A DNA stretch of 25,937 nt from the NCBI GenBank assembly GCA_002411345.1, contig DHSL01000014.1:1-25937 (forward strand), written 5' to 3'. Positions within the stretch are counted from its first letter, which is position 1. The number at the start of each line of letters is the position of its first letter. Below, in pieces: positions 14,371 to 22,445 of this stretch. Position numbers and translations under genes: made by a program. The DNA is from Bacteroidales bacterium UBA5287. GTDB taxonomy: Bacteria; Bacteroidota; Bacteroidia; Bacteroidales; Dysgonomonadaceae. The notes under the pieces were generated by a model that did no database searches, was not told the origin of the DNA, and saw only the letters and a program-made list of their open reading frames with translations.

Positions 14371-15546
14371 CTATTTGAAAAGTAGAGGAACAAATTCAGA
14401 TAAATATATGCGCCAATTACGCCAAGTGTGTCCACCTTCTGATTCACGATAAGTATATTTCATTCCTATTTTATCTAATTCTGAACGATACTCTGTATTG
14501 GCTTTATATAGGAAATCGTCTTTACCTATTCCAATCCAGTAAAGTTTGTAACCGTTGTTTTTTTGCTTTTGTAAGGTTGATTCTATATTTGCATATACTT
14601 TTGATTGAGTTCTCTCGTTTGGTTTAATAGCCGCAGAGAAAAGACCTATATAGTCAAAAGTGTTTGGATAATATCTTGAAATATGAAGTGAATGGAATCC
14701 CCCCATAGAAAGACCTGCTATAGCTCGTCCAGATTTATTTTTGATGGTTCTGTAGTTATTATCTATAAAGTTGACTATCTCAGTAAAAGTTTCTTCCATC
14801 TGGCCGTCCATTGTGTGTGGTAGGTTGAAATTTGGTTTGTAAAAACCTTTACTTGATTCGCCAGGAGCTGCTTCCTGAGCTACATTTCCATTGGGCATTA
14901 CAACAATCATAGGCTTTGCTTTTCCTGTGGCAATCAAATTATCTAAGATTTGTGATGCTCTACCGAGTGTCATCCATGCTTCTTCATCTCCTCCCATTCC
15001 GTGCAGTAAATAAAGTACAGGATATTGATTCTTGCTGGATTCATAACCGGGTGGAGTGTATATAGTAATTCGGCGTGTCATTTTATTTCCAGGTGATAGA
15101 TACCACCGTTTTGCGACAGTTCCGTGTGGGACGTCGTTAACTTTATATAAGTCAGCTTGACCACCATCTATAAGCAAAATGTTTAGAGTGCTAGCAACAT
15201 CGCGCCGATAATAAACATTATTTGGGTCGTTAACTTGTAAGCTATCAACATAAAATGCATATGTGTATAATTCTGAATCAAGAGGTTTTGTGGTAAAGCT
15301 CCAAATTCCGTTTTTGTCTTTTGTCATTTGTTCTGTTCCTGGCATCCAACCATTAGATGGAAGGAAATCTCCTCCAACATTAACATTGTCAGCATGGGGA
15401 GCTAAAAAACGAAATGTTACAGACTTATCATTGTGTATTTCCGGAGAAATGATATCTTTTACTGCACTAAAATCTAGGTTTTCCTGAGATAAAAGTGAAA
15501 TAGAAGTTGTTGCTAATATCAACATTATCAATGTTATTCTTTTCAT
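14371..15546 (-). CDS. CE1-family esterase with N-terminal CBM48-like domain, secreted
   Basis: This 391-residue protein has a signal peptide (MKRITLIMLILATTSISLLSQ) and an N-terminal Ig-like, CBM48/E-set-type domain (about residues 30-135, VTFRFLAPHADNVNVGGDF to YTYAFYVDSLQVNDP). A putative-esterase (feruloyl/acetylxylan esterase-like) domain follows. It contains RRITIYTPPGY, VLYLLHGMGGDEEAW, the nucleophile elbow GLSMGG (Ser280), GKDDFLY with the probable acid, and GGHTWRNWR (His373). Related Bacteroidota enzymes remove ferulate or acetate from arabinoxylan. The gene is the furthest upstream of the minus-strand block, and a perfect -7 box lies 42 nt before its ATG. Whether it belongs functionally with the transport genes downstream is unclear. 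Confidence 0.88.
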   Translation of the reverse strand: MKRITLIMLILATTSISLLSQENLDFSAVKDIISPEIHNDKSVTFRFLAPHADNVNVGGDFLPSNGWMPGTEQMTKDKNGIWSFTTKPLDSELYTYAFYVDSLQVNDPNNVYYRRDVASTLNILLIDGGQADLYKVNDVPHGTVAKRWYLSPGNKMTRRITIYTPPGYESSKNQYPVLYLLHGMGGDEEAWMTLGRASQILDNLIATGKAKPMIVVMPNGNVAQEAAPGESSKGFYKPNFNLPHTMDGQMEETFTEIVNFIDNNYRTIKNKSGRAIAGLSMGGFHSLHISRYYPNTFDYIGLFSAAIKPNERTQSKVYANIESTLQKQKNNGYKLYWIGIGKDDFLYKANTEYRSELDKIGMKYTYRESEGGHTWRNWRIYLSEFVPLLFK

Positions 15547-15975
15547 ATTAGATGATAATTAAATGAAATTGCAGTATTTTAATTGAACAAATATAGTTTA
15601 TTTTTTTGGATGCACATAATTAGTCGTTAGTAAATATAGTTCAATCACATATGGTAAATGGTCTGATGGATAATTTGACAACTTAATTGGCATCTAAATC
15701 TATTATATCCGATGTTTTAGGTGAAGGGTTTGCGTGATGAATATTTTAAGTCGTTACTTTTTTTAAAGAGCGACACAAATATAAAAAATAAAATAGCTTT
15801 AAGATGTTTTCATCTCTATTAATTACTATTTTTGTCATATAAACTGTGTAAATTATGATATATGAATTAATCGAAGATTGGATATCGATATTAAAATGTA
15901 ATTTGCGTAGCATTATGTGGAAAACAAAAATAATAAGAAGAACAAGTAAAACGATAGATTTAAAAAAGTATTATA
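15547..15975. other. 429-nt AT-rich divergent intergenic region
   Basis: This is the largest gap in the window and lies between the divergent esterase and DUF4230 genes. It contains the esterase -7 box (15588-15595) and a second exact minus-strand copy of TATATTTG at 15776-15783, which could start a longer esterase leader or a small RNA. No convincing plus-strand promoter for the DUF4230 gene and no protein-coding frame with family features were found. A small AT-rich palindrome, ATATCGATAT, lies near 15882-15891. Confidence 0.6.
15588..15595 (-). promoter_or_regulatory. -7 promoter box for the CE1 esterase gene
   Basis: On the minus strand the octamer reads TATATTTG, an exact TAnnTTTG match, 41 nt before the ATG at 15546. 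A -33 match at the ideal distance is weak (TGTG on the minus strand at 15613-15616). Confidence 0.5.
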
Positions 15976-16587
15976 GTGGGAAATAAAAAAGGAAAGTCGA
16001 ATCTCTTTGCCTTAATTTTTGGGCTTACATCAGTTATTTTAGCAATCTTGCTAATTATCAACGTACGTCATGATAAAGTGTCATCATATAACAGTTCTTC
16101 AATACTTGCAAGAATTGACAATATTAAAGAACTAGCAACAGTTAAATATAATTATACTGGTGTGATCAGTTATAAAGATTACTTGAAATTCATGAACTTA
16201 AATTTACCACTAACAGAAAAATACTTTATTATAAAGTACAGTGGTTATTTAAAAGCAGGTGTAGATTTTAGTCGGGTGAAAGTAGATATAATCAATGAAG
16301 TCGTTCATGTTTCAATACCTAAAGCAAAGATACTCGATACTGTGATTGATGAAAAGTCTATCCAGGTGTTTAATGAAAGTGATAACGCATTTAATCCTAT
16401 CAAAATAGATGATTACAACAAAGCATTATCGACTGAAAAAAGTACAATGCAACGAGAAGCTATAAAACAGGGATTATTGAAAGATGCAACTGACCAGGTT
16501 AAATTAGCGATTACATCTCTACTAAAAGGGATGGGTTTTGAAAATATTGTTATTACAGAAGAAATAGAGATACCTCAAATTCACTAA
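15976..16587 (+). CDS. DUF4230 domain-containing membrane-anchored protein
   Basis: The 203-residue protein has one N-terminal membrane helix (NLFALIFGLTSVILAILLIINV) and an extracytoplasmic DUF4230 domain. The domain shows ELATVKYNYTGVI, FIIKYSGYLKAGVDFSRVKVDI, VHVSIPKAKILDTVIDEKSIQVFNE and a C-terminal helix plus IVITEE strand. It starts at a GTG: the frame has a stop at 15961 and no ATG until deep in the domain, so GTG 15976 is the best start. DUF4230 proteins are widespread in Bacteroidota and Firmicutes, with no established function. The next gene, 11 nt downstream, encodes an unknown membrane protein and is probably co-transcribed. Confidence 0.85.
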   Translation: MGNKKGKSNLFALIFGLTSVILAILLIINVRHDKVSSYNSSSILARIDNIKELATVKYNYTGVISYKDYLKFMNLNLPLTEKYFIIKYSGYLKAGVDFSRVKVDIINEVVHVSIPKAKILDTVIDEKSIQVFNESDNAFNPIKIDDYNKALSTEKSTMQREAIKQGLLKDATDQVKLAITSLLKGMGFENIVITEEIEIPQIH

Positions 16588-16598
16588 TAATATTATAT

Positions 16599-17120
16599 AT
16601 GAAATTTACGACACGATTATTTTTACATTGGATATCCATATTCCTGGTTTTTTTTGTAGCAGTTATTGCTATTATGTCTGTATTGTGGAAATCGAATTTT
16701 GAATTTTGGCAATTAATGATTGTGTTTTTTATTGCAGGAGTGATACCCCCTGGAATTATTACTTCCATGTTTTATAGACGATTGAACTATATGGAGTCCG
16801 ATGATATTGAACCTCCTAAATTCACCGGAAGTGAAAAAGCCGAATTTATATATAAAGGAAAGACCGATCATCCTTTTGATGAAATACTTCAACGAATTGA
16901 CCGACAATGGATTATCTCGTATTCGGATAGGGAAAAGCGAGTATTGAAATTCAAAACAGATTCCAGGGTTTTTTCATGGGGAATTGGTGGATATCTTCGT
17001 ATGATAGACGACAATAAAGTACAGGTTTACGTTTACCCACCACATAAAGATTCAAGGCGTGAGCTTTTGGTTATGAATCAAACACTCAGTCTTATACAAT
17101 CAATACTTAATCCTCGATAA
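16599..17120 (+). CDS. Unknown two-helix membrane protein
   Basis: I do not recognise this 173-residue protein. Its N-terminal 60 residues form two hydrophobic helices (about 10-30 and 37-58) joined by a short WKSNFEFWQ turn. A soluble, charged C-terminal domain of about 110 residues follows, rich in aromatic and basic residues (GKTDHPFDEILQRIDRQWIISYSDREKRVLKFKTD, then VYVYPPHKDSRRELLVMNQTL). The soluble part looks like an alpha/beta domain of the kind found in small PH-like or regulatory membrane proteins, which is only an impression. It follows the DUF4230 gene by 11 nt and overlaps the end of the convergent acetyltransferase gene by 14 nt. Confidence 0.75.
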   Translation: MKFTTRLFLHWISIFLVFFVAVIAIMSVLWKSNFEFWQLMIVFFIAGVIPPGIITSMFYRRLNYMESDDIEPPKFTGSEKAEFIYKGKTDHPFDEILQRIDRQWIISYSDREKRVLKFKTDSRVFSWGIGGYLRMIDDNKVQVYVYPPHKDSRRELLVMNQTLSLIQSILNPR

Positions 17121-17667
17121 TGTCATTATCAAATGGATAACCTTCACAATATTTGATGACATGTTTATTAACGAACTTCAGGAAATCTTCATGCTGTTCT
17201 TTTGAAATTGTTTTTGGATAACTAAGCATAAGTAATTCTTGTGATCGCCCTTCAATTCGATAGGGTAGGTGCATAAACCGAAAAGGAGTAAGCATAAAAC
17301 CCGCTCTCTCGTAAAACTGTAGCCTTCGAACCGATAATTCGTTTATCAACGGATCAATCTCAAGAATGATAGAATGTGTAGTATCTTTTAAATGTGCTAA
17401 TATTTGTGATCCAAGACCTTGTTTTCTTAATTCAGGAGAAACTGCCAAATATTCAAGGTAGCGGTATGATTCCCATTCCCAATAGAATAAAAGCCCTATA
17501 AGTTGACTTCCTTCCCACGCAGATATAGGATGAAACAGAGGATCGGTACAAGCACGAATATGGTCTTCTTTTTTGCGGCGTTCCGCTATTGGAAAGCTAT
17601 CTTCATAAAGTTGCCACACTTCATTCCATTTATCAATGTTGTTAAGTTCTATAGTTCTAAATTCCAT
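17107..17667 (-). CDS. GNAT-family N-acetyltransferase
   Basis: This 186-residue cytosolic protein has the GNAT core: a central strand YRYLEYLAVSPELRKQGLGSQIL with the acetyl-CoA pyrophosphate loop RKQGLG (residues about 81-86), followed by ILEIDPL and RRLQFYERAGF. ATG 17667 (MEFRTIELNN) is preferred over an in-frame ATG at 17691, because the -7 box at 17689-17696 would place the upstream ATG outside the transcript. The acceptor substrate is unknown. Its 3' end overlaps the convergent membrane-protein gene by 14 nt. Confidence 0.85.
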   Translation of the reverse strand: MEFRTIELNNIDKWNEVWQLYEDSFPIAERRKKEDHIRACTDPLFHPISAWEGSQLIGLLFYWEWESYRYLEYLAVSPELRKQGLGSQILAHLKDTTHSIILEIDPLINELSVRRLQFYERAGFMLTPFRFMHLPYRIEGRSQELLMLSYPKTISKEQHEDFLKFVNKHVIKYCEGYPFDNDIIED

Positions 17668-17688
17668 GACAGTGAATATTTGCAAATA

Positions 17689-17696
17689 CAAAAGTA
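17689..17696 (-). promoter_or_regulatory. -7 promoter box for the GNAT gene
   Basis: On the minus strand the octamer reads TACTTTTG, an exact TAnnTTTG match, 21 nt upstream of ATG 17667. It directly abuts the T-run of the preceding terminator, so the -33 region falls inside the terminator hairpin. It supports the shorter GNAT start. Confidence 0.5.
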
Positions 17697-17697
17697 C

Positions 17698-17723
17698 AAA
17701 AAAAGCGGAACAGGTCCGCTTTT
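17698..17723 (-). terminator. Intrinsic terminator after the DsbA-family gene
   Basis: AAAAGCGGA (17701-17709) and TCCGCTTTT (17715-17723) pair perfectly over 9 bp around a 5-nt loop. On the minus strand the stem runs into seven T residues (17698-17704). It begins 20 nt after the stop of the DsbA-family gene. The A-rich opposite side means it could also work weakly on the plus strand. Confidence 0.85.
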
Positions 17724-17742
17724 AGTTAAAGATTGTACATTA

Positions 17743-18477
17743 TTATATTTCACATGTTCCATCAATAGAACAAGATTTACCTTTCTCAACTTCTAATTTG
17801 TTTTCTGTTGAAGTGATCCAATTGTTGTAAACTTTGTTCATTACCTTAAGGAAAAGATCCACAGGTTCTGAACCCACAATAGCTTGAGTTCGTTCAAAGA
17901 GGAAAGTCGGAACAGTGTCAAATCCAAGATTATGGGCTTCTTGAATATCCTGTGTTATCTCATAAATGAAATCATCGCTATTCAGCATATTTATTATATC
18001 CGATTCCAGGAGTCCAGCATCTTTACCGATAGAAACGAGTAAATCCCAATCGCTATAATCTTTTGCATCTTCAAAATAAGCTTTTCCTAAATCTCCGATA
18101 ACTTTTGAATCGGCTCCTGGAGCTCCTTTTTGTTTTGCAAGCTTTATAAGTCGGTGAGCATCGCGTGAATTAGCAGCAATTGAATTATTTAAATTGAATT
18201 TTAAACCAGCATCATCTGCCAATTTCTTTACATTTTCAAACATTCGATTTACTCGGTCTTCACTCATACCCGCAGTATTTGTCAAATATTCTGTTACAGG
18301 ATATCCATTACCTTTGTCCGGTAAATTAGGATTTAATTGAAACGCTTTCCATTCTATTTCCAGCAAATCGGCATGTTCAAATTGGCTAAGCGCTTTTTCG
18401 TAGTGATTTTTACCTATATAGCAATAAGGACACATTATATCACTCCATACTTCTACTTTAATTTTATTTGTTGACAT
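17743..18477 (-). CDS. DsbA-family oxidoreductase (FrnE-like)
   Basis: The 244-residue protein has a thioredoxin-fold N-terminus, VEVWSDIMCPYCYIGK, with the redox pair Cys16-Pro-Tyr-Cys19. The DsbA-type helical insertion follows (SIAANSRDAHRLIKLAKQKG, family-typical for FrnE/2-hydroxychromene-2-carboxylate isomerase-like proteins). The cis-proline loop GFDTVPTFLFE comes next. The C-terminal tail contains a second cysteine pair (SCSIDGTCEI), as in several FrnE homologues. There is no signal peptide, so it is cytosolic and more likely handles oxidative stress or thiol exchange than periplasmic disulfide formation. It is followed by a strong terminator. Confidence 0.88.
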   Translation of the reverse strand: MSTNKIKVEVWSDIMCPYCYIGKNHYEKALSQFEHADLLEIEWKAFQLNPNLPDKGNGYPVTEYLTNTAGMSEDRVNRMFENVKKLADDAGLKFNLNNSIAANSRDAHRLIKLAKQKGAPGADSKVIGDLGKAYFEDAKDYSDWDLLVSIGKDAGLLESDIINMLNSDDFIYEITQDIQEAHNLGFDTVPTFLFERTQAIVGSEPVDLFLKVMNKVYNNWITSTENKLEVEKGKSCSIDGTCEI

Positions 18478-18553
18478 ATCACATAATTGTATTTTGGACC
18501 ATTAAACAATGGCAGGTAGGATTTTGTTTAGTAACCATAATTTATTAAAAGCT

Positions 18554-18587
18554 GCAGGGATACAAAAATTATAATATGTACCCCTGC
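18554..18587 (-). terminator. Probable terminator hairpin after clpC
   Basis: GCAGGGATAC (18554-18563) and GTACCCCTGC (18578-18587) pair over 10 bp with one mismatch around a 14-nt AT-rich loop. On the minus strand the stem is followed by GC and then TTTTAATAAATT. It lies 30 nt past the clpC stop, so it most likely ends the clpC transcript. Confidence 0.6.
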
Positions 18588-18617
18588 TGCAGATATTGTT
18601 ATAACAGAAAAATGAAA

Positions 18618-21167
18618 TTAACTTTCGCTTTGTTCTTGTTCAGCTTTCTTCATTATGATCTTCTGATTCTCTTTATCAAAATCGACCAGAATTGTTTGAC
18701 CACCTTTGAGTCCACTAAGCAGAATCATTTCTGCCATTTCATCTTCAATGTACTTTTGAATAGCCCTTTTGAGAGGACGTGCTCCAAATTGTATATCGTA
18801 TCCTTTGTCGGCGATGAAGTTTTTAGCTTCTTCAGAGAGAATAACTTCGTATCCAAGTTCACCAATTCGTTTATATAAGCCTTTCAATTCCAGGTCGATA
18901 ATCTCGTTAATGGATTCACGACTTAATTGGTTAAACATAACAATATCGTCGACACGATTCAAGAATTCAGGAGCGAATGCTTTATTCAAAGCTTTTTGAA
19001 TAACATTTCTTGAGTAATCAGAATTATTAACGTTGGCATTTGTGTTAAAGCCAATTCCACGACTGAAATCTTTTAGCTCTCGGGTGCCTATATTTGAAGT
19101 CATTATTATAATAGTATTTCTGAAATCGATCTTCCTTCCCAAGCTATCAGTGACATGACCTTCATCCAATATTTGCAATAAAATATTATAAACATCAGCA
19201 TGTGCTTTCTCAATTTCATCGAGCAGCACCACTGAATATGGGCGACGTCGAACTTTTTCAGTCAACTGTCCACCTTCTTCATAACCTACGTATCCCGGAG
19301 GTGCACCAACTAAACGCGACACGTTGAACTTCTCCATATACTCGCTCATGTCAATGCGGATGAGATTTTCAGAAGAGTCGAAGAGGTATTCAGCCAGTTT
19401 CTTTGCCAACAAGGTTTTACCAACACCCGTAGGTCCAAGAAACATAAATGTTCCGATAGGTTTATTTGGATCTTTCAATCCAACTCGATTACGTTGAATA
19501 GCTTTCACCACTTTTCCAATCGCTTCGTCCTGTCCAATCACTTTTGATTTCAATACCTCTTTCATTTCTACAAGACGTTGACCTTCGGCTTGAGCAATTC
19601 GTTGAACCGGTACTCCTGAAATCATAGCTACAACTTCAGCTACTTTTTCTTCGTCAACCATTTCGGGCTTTTCTTTAAGCTCCTTTTGCCAACGTTCTTC
19701 TTCTGCATCCAATGCAAGCAGCAGTTGTCTTTGTTTATCACGATAACTTGCCGCTAGTTCATATTTTTGAGCTTTAACAGCATCATTTTTCAGCTGTTCA
19801 ACCTCTTTCAAATCCGCTTCCATTTGTTCTATTGCTTTAGGAATAACGATATTTGAAATATGAACACGTGCTCCTGCCTCATCCAGTGCATCAATTGCTT
19901 TATCCGGAAAATTGCGATCAGTTATATATCGATTAGTCAATTTTACACATGCATCCAATGCATCATCTGTATATTTTACATTATGATGCTCTTCGTAACG
20001 CTCTTTAATATTCTTCAGAATCTGAAGAGTTTCTTCAGGGCTGGTTGGATCAACCATTACTTTTTGAAAACGACGTTCCAGAGCTCCGTCTTTCTCAATT
20101 GATTTTCGATATTCATCGAGTGTTGTTGCTCCAATACATTGAATTTCACCACGTGCCAACGCCGGTTTCAGCATATTAGCAGCATCCAAAGAGCCAGTTG
20201 TACCTCCCGCACCAATTATAGTATGTATTTCATCAATAAACAAAATGACATTTGGATTTTTAGAAAGTTCGTTCAATATAGCCTTGATTCGTTCCTCAAA
20301 TTGTCCGCGATACTTTGTACCTGCGACAATAGACGCCATGTCCAGAGAAATCACACGTTTATCGAAAAGCGTTCGTGATACCTTTTTTTGGATAATACGA
20401 ATTGCCAAACCTTCAACTATAGCTGATTTTCCTACCCCCGGTTCACCAATCAGAACAGGATTGTTTTTTTTGCGGCGACTCAATATCTGTGCAATACGTT
20501 CAATCTCCTTTTCTCTTCCCACGACCGGGTCAAGTCTGTTTTCAATTGCAGCACGAGTGATGTCTGTACCAAAGTTGTCCAGCACCGGAGTATCAGAACT
20601 CTTCTGTTGTCCAGCACCCCCTTGTCCACTTTGTCCAGAAGGTGGCTTTTCGGGAGAATCCGCATCTTCATCGTCAGTAAAATAATTTTCAACTTGTGAT
20701 GCCGAATCATTCTCTTCAATATTCTTGCGTGAATCCATAATGCTCTGTATGTATGTAAATGCGTTAGTATAATCAAGATTGAACTGTCCAAGTATTTTAT
20801 TTACCGGAATACTTTTCTCTTTTAGTAAAGCCAGTAAAATATGTTCAGCGTCGGTTTCCGAACTTTTCGAAAGTCTTGATTCCAAAATGCTCATTTTAAG
20901 CACTTTTTCTGTGCTTTTGTTGATAACCAATTCATTCACTATAGATAAAGATTCCTGTACATTACGCACAGAATCATCTATAGATTCTTTTAGGGCTTTT
21001 AGATCGACATCAAAATCTTGCAGCAATTGTATGGCAAGTCCTTCGCCATCACGAAGAATACCTAACAAAAGATGTTCAGGCCCAATATAATTGTTTTGGA
21101 GTCTTTCGGCTTCTTCACGGCTGTAAACCATAATGTCTCTGACTCGCTGAGTAAAGTTAGTATCCAT
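18618..21167 (-). CDS. clpC: ATP-dependent Clp protease ATP-binding subunit ClpC
   Basis: This 849-residue Hsp100 protein starts with a Clp N-domain (VRDIMVYSREEAERLQNNYIGPEHLLLGILRD), then a glycine/serine linker. The first AAA+ module has Walker A GEPGVGKS (Lys247) and Walker B ILFIDEIH. A UVR-type middle segment follows (KAQKYELAASYRDKQRQLL), then the second AAA+ module with Walker A GPTGVGKT (Lys584) and VVLLDEIEKA, and a C-terminal D2 small domain. The UVR motif and short middle domain separate it from ClpB. GIGF in the D2 loop fits the ClpP-binding tripeptide, so it should feed unfolded substrates to ClpP. The frame extends to 21203, but ATG 21167 (MDTNFTQRV) matches the family start. 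No ctsR or mcsAB-like genes are nearby. Confidence 0.95.
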   Translation of the reverse strand: MDTNFTQRVRDIMVYSREEAERLQNNYIGPEHLLLGILRDGEGLAIQLLQDFDVDLKALKESIDDSVRNVQESLSIVNELVINKSTEKVLKMSILESRLSKSSETDAEHILLALLKEKSIPVNKILGQFNLDYTNAFTYIQSIMDSRKNIEENDSASQVENYFTDDEDADSPEKPPSGQSGQGGAGQQKSSDTPVLDNFGTDITRAAIENRLDPVVGREKEIERIAQILSRRKKNNPVLIGEPGVGKSAIVEGLAIRIIQKKVSRTLFDKRVISLDMASIVAGTKYRGQFEERIKAILNELSKNPNVILFIDEIHTIIGAGGTTGSLDAANMLKPALARGEIQCIGATTLDEYRKSIEKDGALERRFQKVMVDPTSPEETLQILKNIKERYEEHHNVKYTDDALDACVKLTNRYITDRNFPDKAIDALDEAGARVHISNIVIPKAIEQMEADLKEVEQLKNDAVKAQKYELAASYRDKQRQLLLALDAEEERWQKELKEKPEMVDEEKVAEVVAMISGVPVQRIAQAEGQRLVEMKEVLKSKVIGQDEAIGKVVKAIQRNRVGLKDPNKPIGTFMFLGPTGVGKTLLAKKLAEYLFDSSENLIRIDMSEYMEKFNVSRLVGAPPGYVGYEEGGQLTEKVRRRPYSVVLLDEIEKAHADVYNILLQILDEGHVTDSLGRKIDFRNTIIIMTSNIGTRELKDFSRGIGFNTNANVNNSDYSRNVIQKALNKAFAPEFLNRVDDIVMFNQLSRESINEIIDLELKGLYKRIGELGYEVILSEEAKNFIADKGYDIQFGARPLKRAIQKYIEDEMAEMILLSGLKGGQTILVDFDKENQKIIMKKAEQEQSES

Positions 21168-21200
21168 TTTATAATCTTTCTTTTTCTGTATTCGAAGATA

Positions 21201-21230
21201 CAAATATTATTTATTTAATGTTTAAACAAA
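21201..21230 (-). promoter_or_regulatory. Probable clpC promoter
   Basis: On the minus strand TTTG (21227-21230) and AATATTTG (21201-21208, one change from TAnnTTTG) are separated by 18 nt. The boxes end 33 nt before ATG 21167. This excludes the longer frame start at 21203 and supports the chosen one. Confidence 0.45.
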
Positions 21231-21426
21231 AATGGTGCCACAGATATTTTCATTTAGTAAACATCATTATTTGGAGAAAGTTTAATATAAACATTTAAAG
21301 TTTCTTATGTTTTATTTCAACGATCTCCGCTAAAGTAATAAATAAAAGTAGTATGTTCATTTATTGTCGCTAACAATTTCGTTCTGCGAATTCTACAATA
21401 GAATTTAATACAAGTATGGTATTCAC

Positions 21427-22443
21427 TTATAGTTTCTTACGTTTCAGGACAATCCACACAATCATTGGTGCGCCAAAAATAGCTGTCACAGCATTTATTG
21501 GCAACGTCCTGTTAGAAATTGGAATTTGTGAAACTATATCGCAAACCAGCATTAGAATTGCGCCGGTCAGAATTGATCCCGGGATAATTATTTTGTGATC
21601 AACTGTCCCAAAAAAAGCACGGGCAAAATGAGGGATCACTACACCAATAAATGCTATTGGTCCTGTGAAAGCCGTTACTGCACCAGTGATGATTGCTGTT
21701 ACAGAGATTATTATCACGCGTATGGATTTGACATTCATCCCCACGCTTGACGCATAATTTTCGCCCAACAACAAGCTGTTCAAAGGTTTTTGAAGTAGAA
21801 AAGATGTGATGATTCCCACAATAACAAGAACTGCCATAAGGGGCATTTTGTCCCACGTAACTGCTCCCAGGCTGCCAAATGTCCATGAAACAAATACTTT
21901 TAAAGAATCAGGATCGGCAAAACTTTGTAATATAGTTATGATAGCATTTGCAACATAACCAAATATCATTCCCAGAACTAAAATTGTAACAGAATCCTTG
22001 ATGCGAGCCGACACGGCTAAAACAATTATTAGAACCAATGCAGCACCTGAAATAGCCGCAATTACCTGCGCCATTCCACCCAGCGATTGAATAAATGGAT
22101 AAACAACCGTGCCGCTAAGTAACGTAAGCAAAGCAACCCCTAAGCTTGCACCAGCGCTAACCCCAAGAACATCAGGTCCCGCTAAAGGATTTCTGAATAA
22201 AGTCTGCATCAATAAACCGGCAATTGCCAAAGAAGAACCTGCAAAAATGGCAGTCACCGCTTTTGGAAACCTGTAATTTACGATAATCTCATCTATAATC
22301 TCATCACCAGAGCCCCCAAATAAAGCAGCAAAGCCCTCTTTCACAGAGATATCAGCGTTTCCGGAAAAAATATCGACAACAAATGTCAATAATAATATGA
22401 CAAATAAAAGTACAAATATTCTTAAGTCTTTCTTTATAAACAT
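21427..22443 (-). CDS. FecCD/BtuC-family ABC transporter permease
   Basis: This 338-residue integral membrane protein has roughly nine or ten helices and the family signatures VNYRFPKAVTAIFAGSSLAIAGLLMQTLFRNPLAGPDVLGVSAGASLG near the N-terminus and GPIAFIGVVIPHFAR near the C-terminus, which contains the coupling-helix region for the ATPase. Such permeases import ferric siderophores, heme or cobalamin. The gene begins 2 nt after the binding-protein gene, so translation is probably coupled. No ATP-binding protein gene follows: the next 220 nt are non-coding and then clpC starts with its own promoter. The ATPase must come from elsewhere in the genome. The substrate cannot be assigned. Confidence 0.93.
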   Translation of the reverse strand: MFIKKDLRIFVLLFVILLLTFVVDIFSGNADISVKEGFAALFGGSGDEIIDEIIVNYRFPKAVTAIFAGSSLAIAGLLMQTLFRNPLAGPDVLGVSAGASLGVALLTLLSGTVVYPFIQSLGGMAQVIAAISGAALVLIIVLAVSARIKDSVTILVLGMIFGYVANAIITILQSFADPDSLKVFVSWTFGSLGAVTWDKMPLMAVLVIVGIITSFLLQKPLNSLLLGENYASSVGMNVKSIRVIIISVTAIITGAVTAFTGPIAFIGVVIPHFARAFFGTVDHKIIIPGSILTGAILMLVCDIVSQIPISNRTLPINAVTAIFGAPMIVWIVLKRKKL

Positions 22444-22445
22444 GC

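Noticed and set aside
14323..15975. Cobalamin or other vitamin riboswitch controlling the S component and TonB receptor
   Set aside because: The 48-nt gap before the S-component gene is far too short, and the 429-nt region upstream of the esterase shows no B12-box or other conserved riboswitch core that I can recognise.
20245..20685. 146-codon plus-strand frame opposite clpC
   Set aside because: It lies wholly within the conserved AAA+ coding sequence on the other strand and has no recognisable domain.
18618..21167. ClpB disaggregase
   Set aside because: The middle segment is short and UVR-like instead of a long coiled coil, and an IGF loop for ClpP binding is present in the second AAA+ module.
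21389..21405. Terminator for the ABC transporter operon (AATTCTA-CAA-TAGAATT hairpin)
   Set aside because: The stem is only 7 bp of mostly A-T pairs with no T-run after it on the minus strand.
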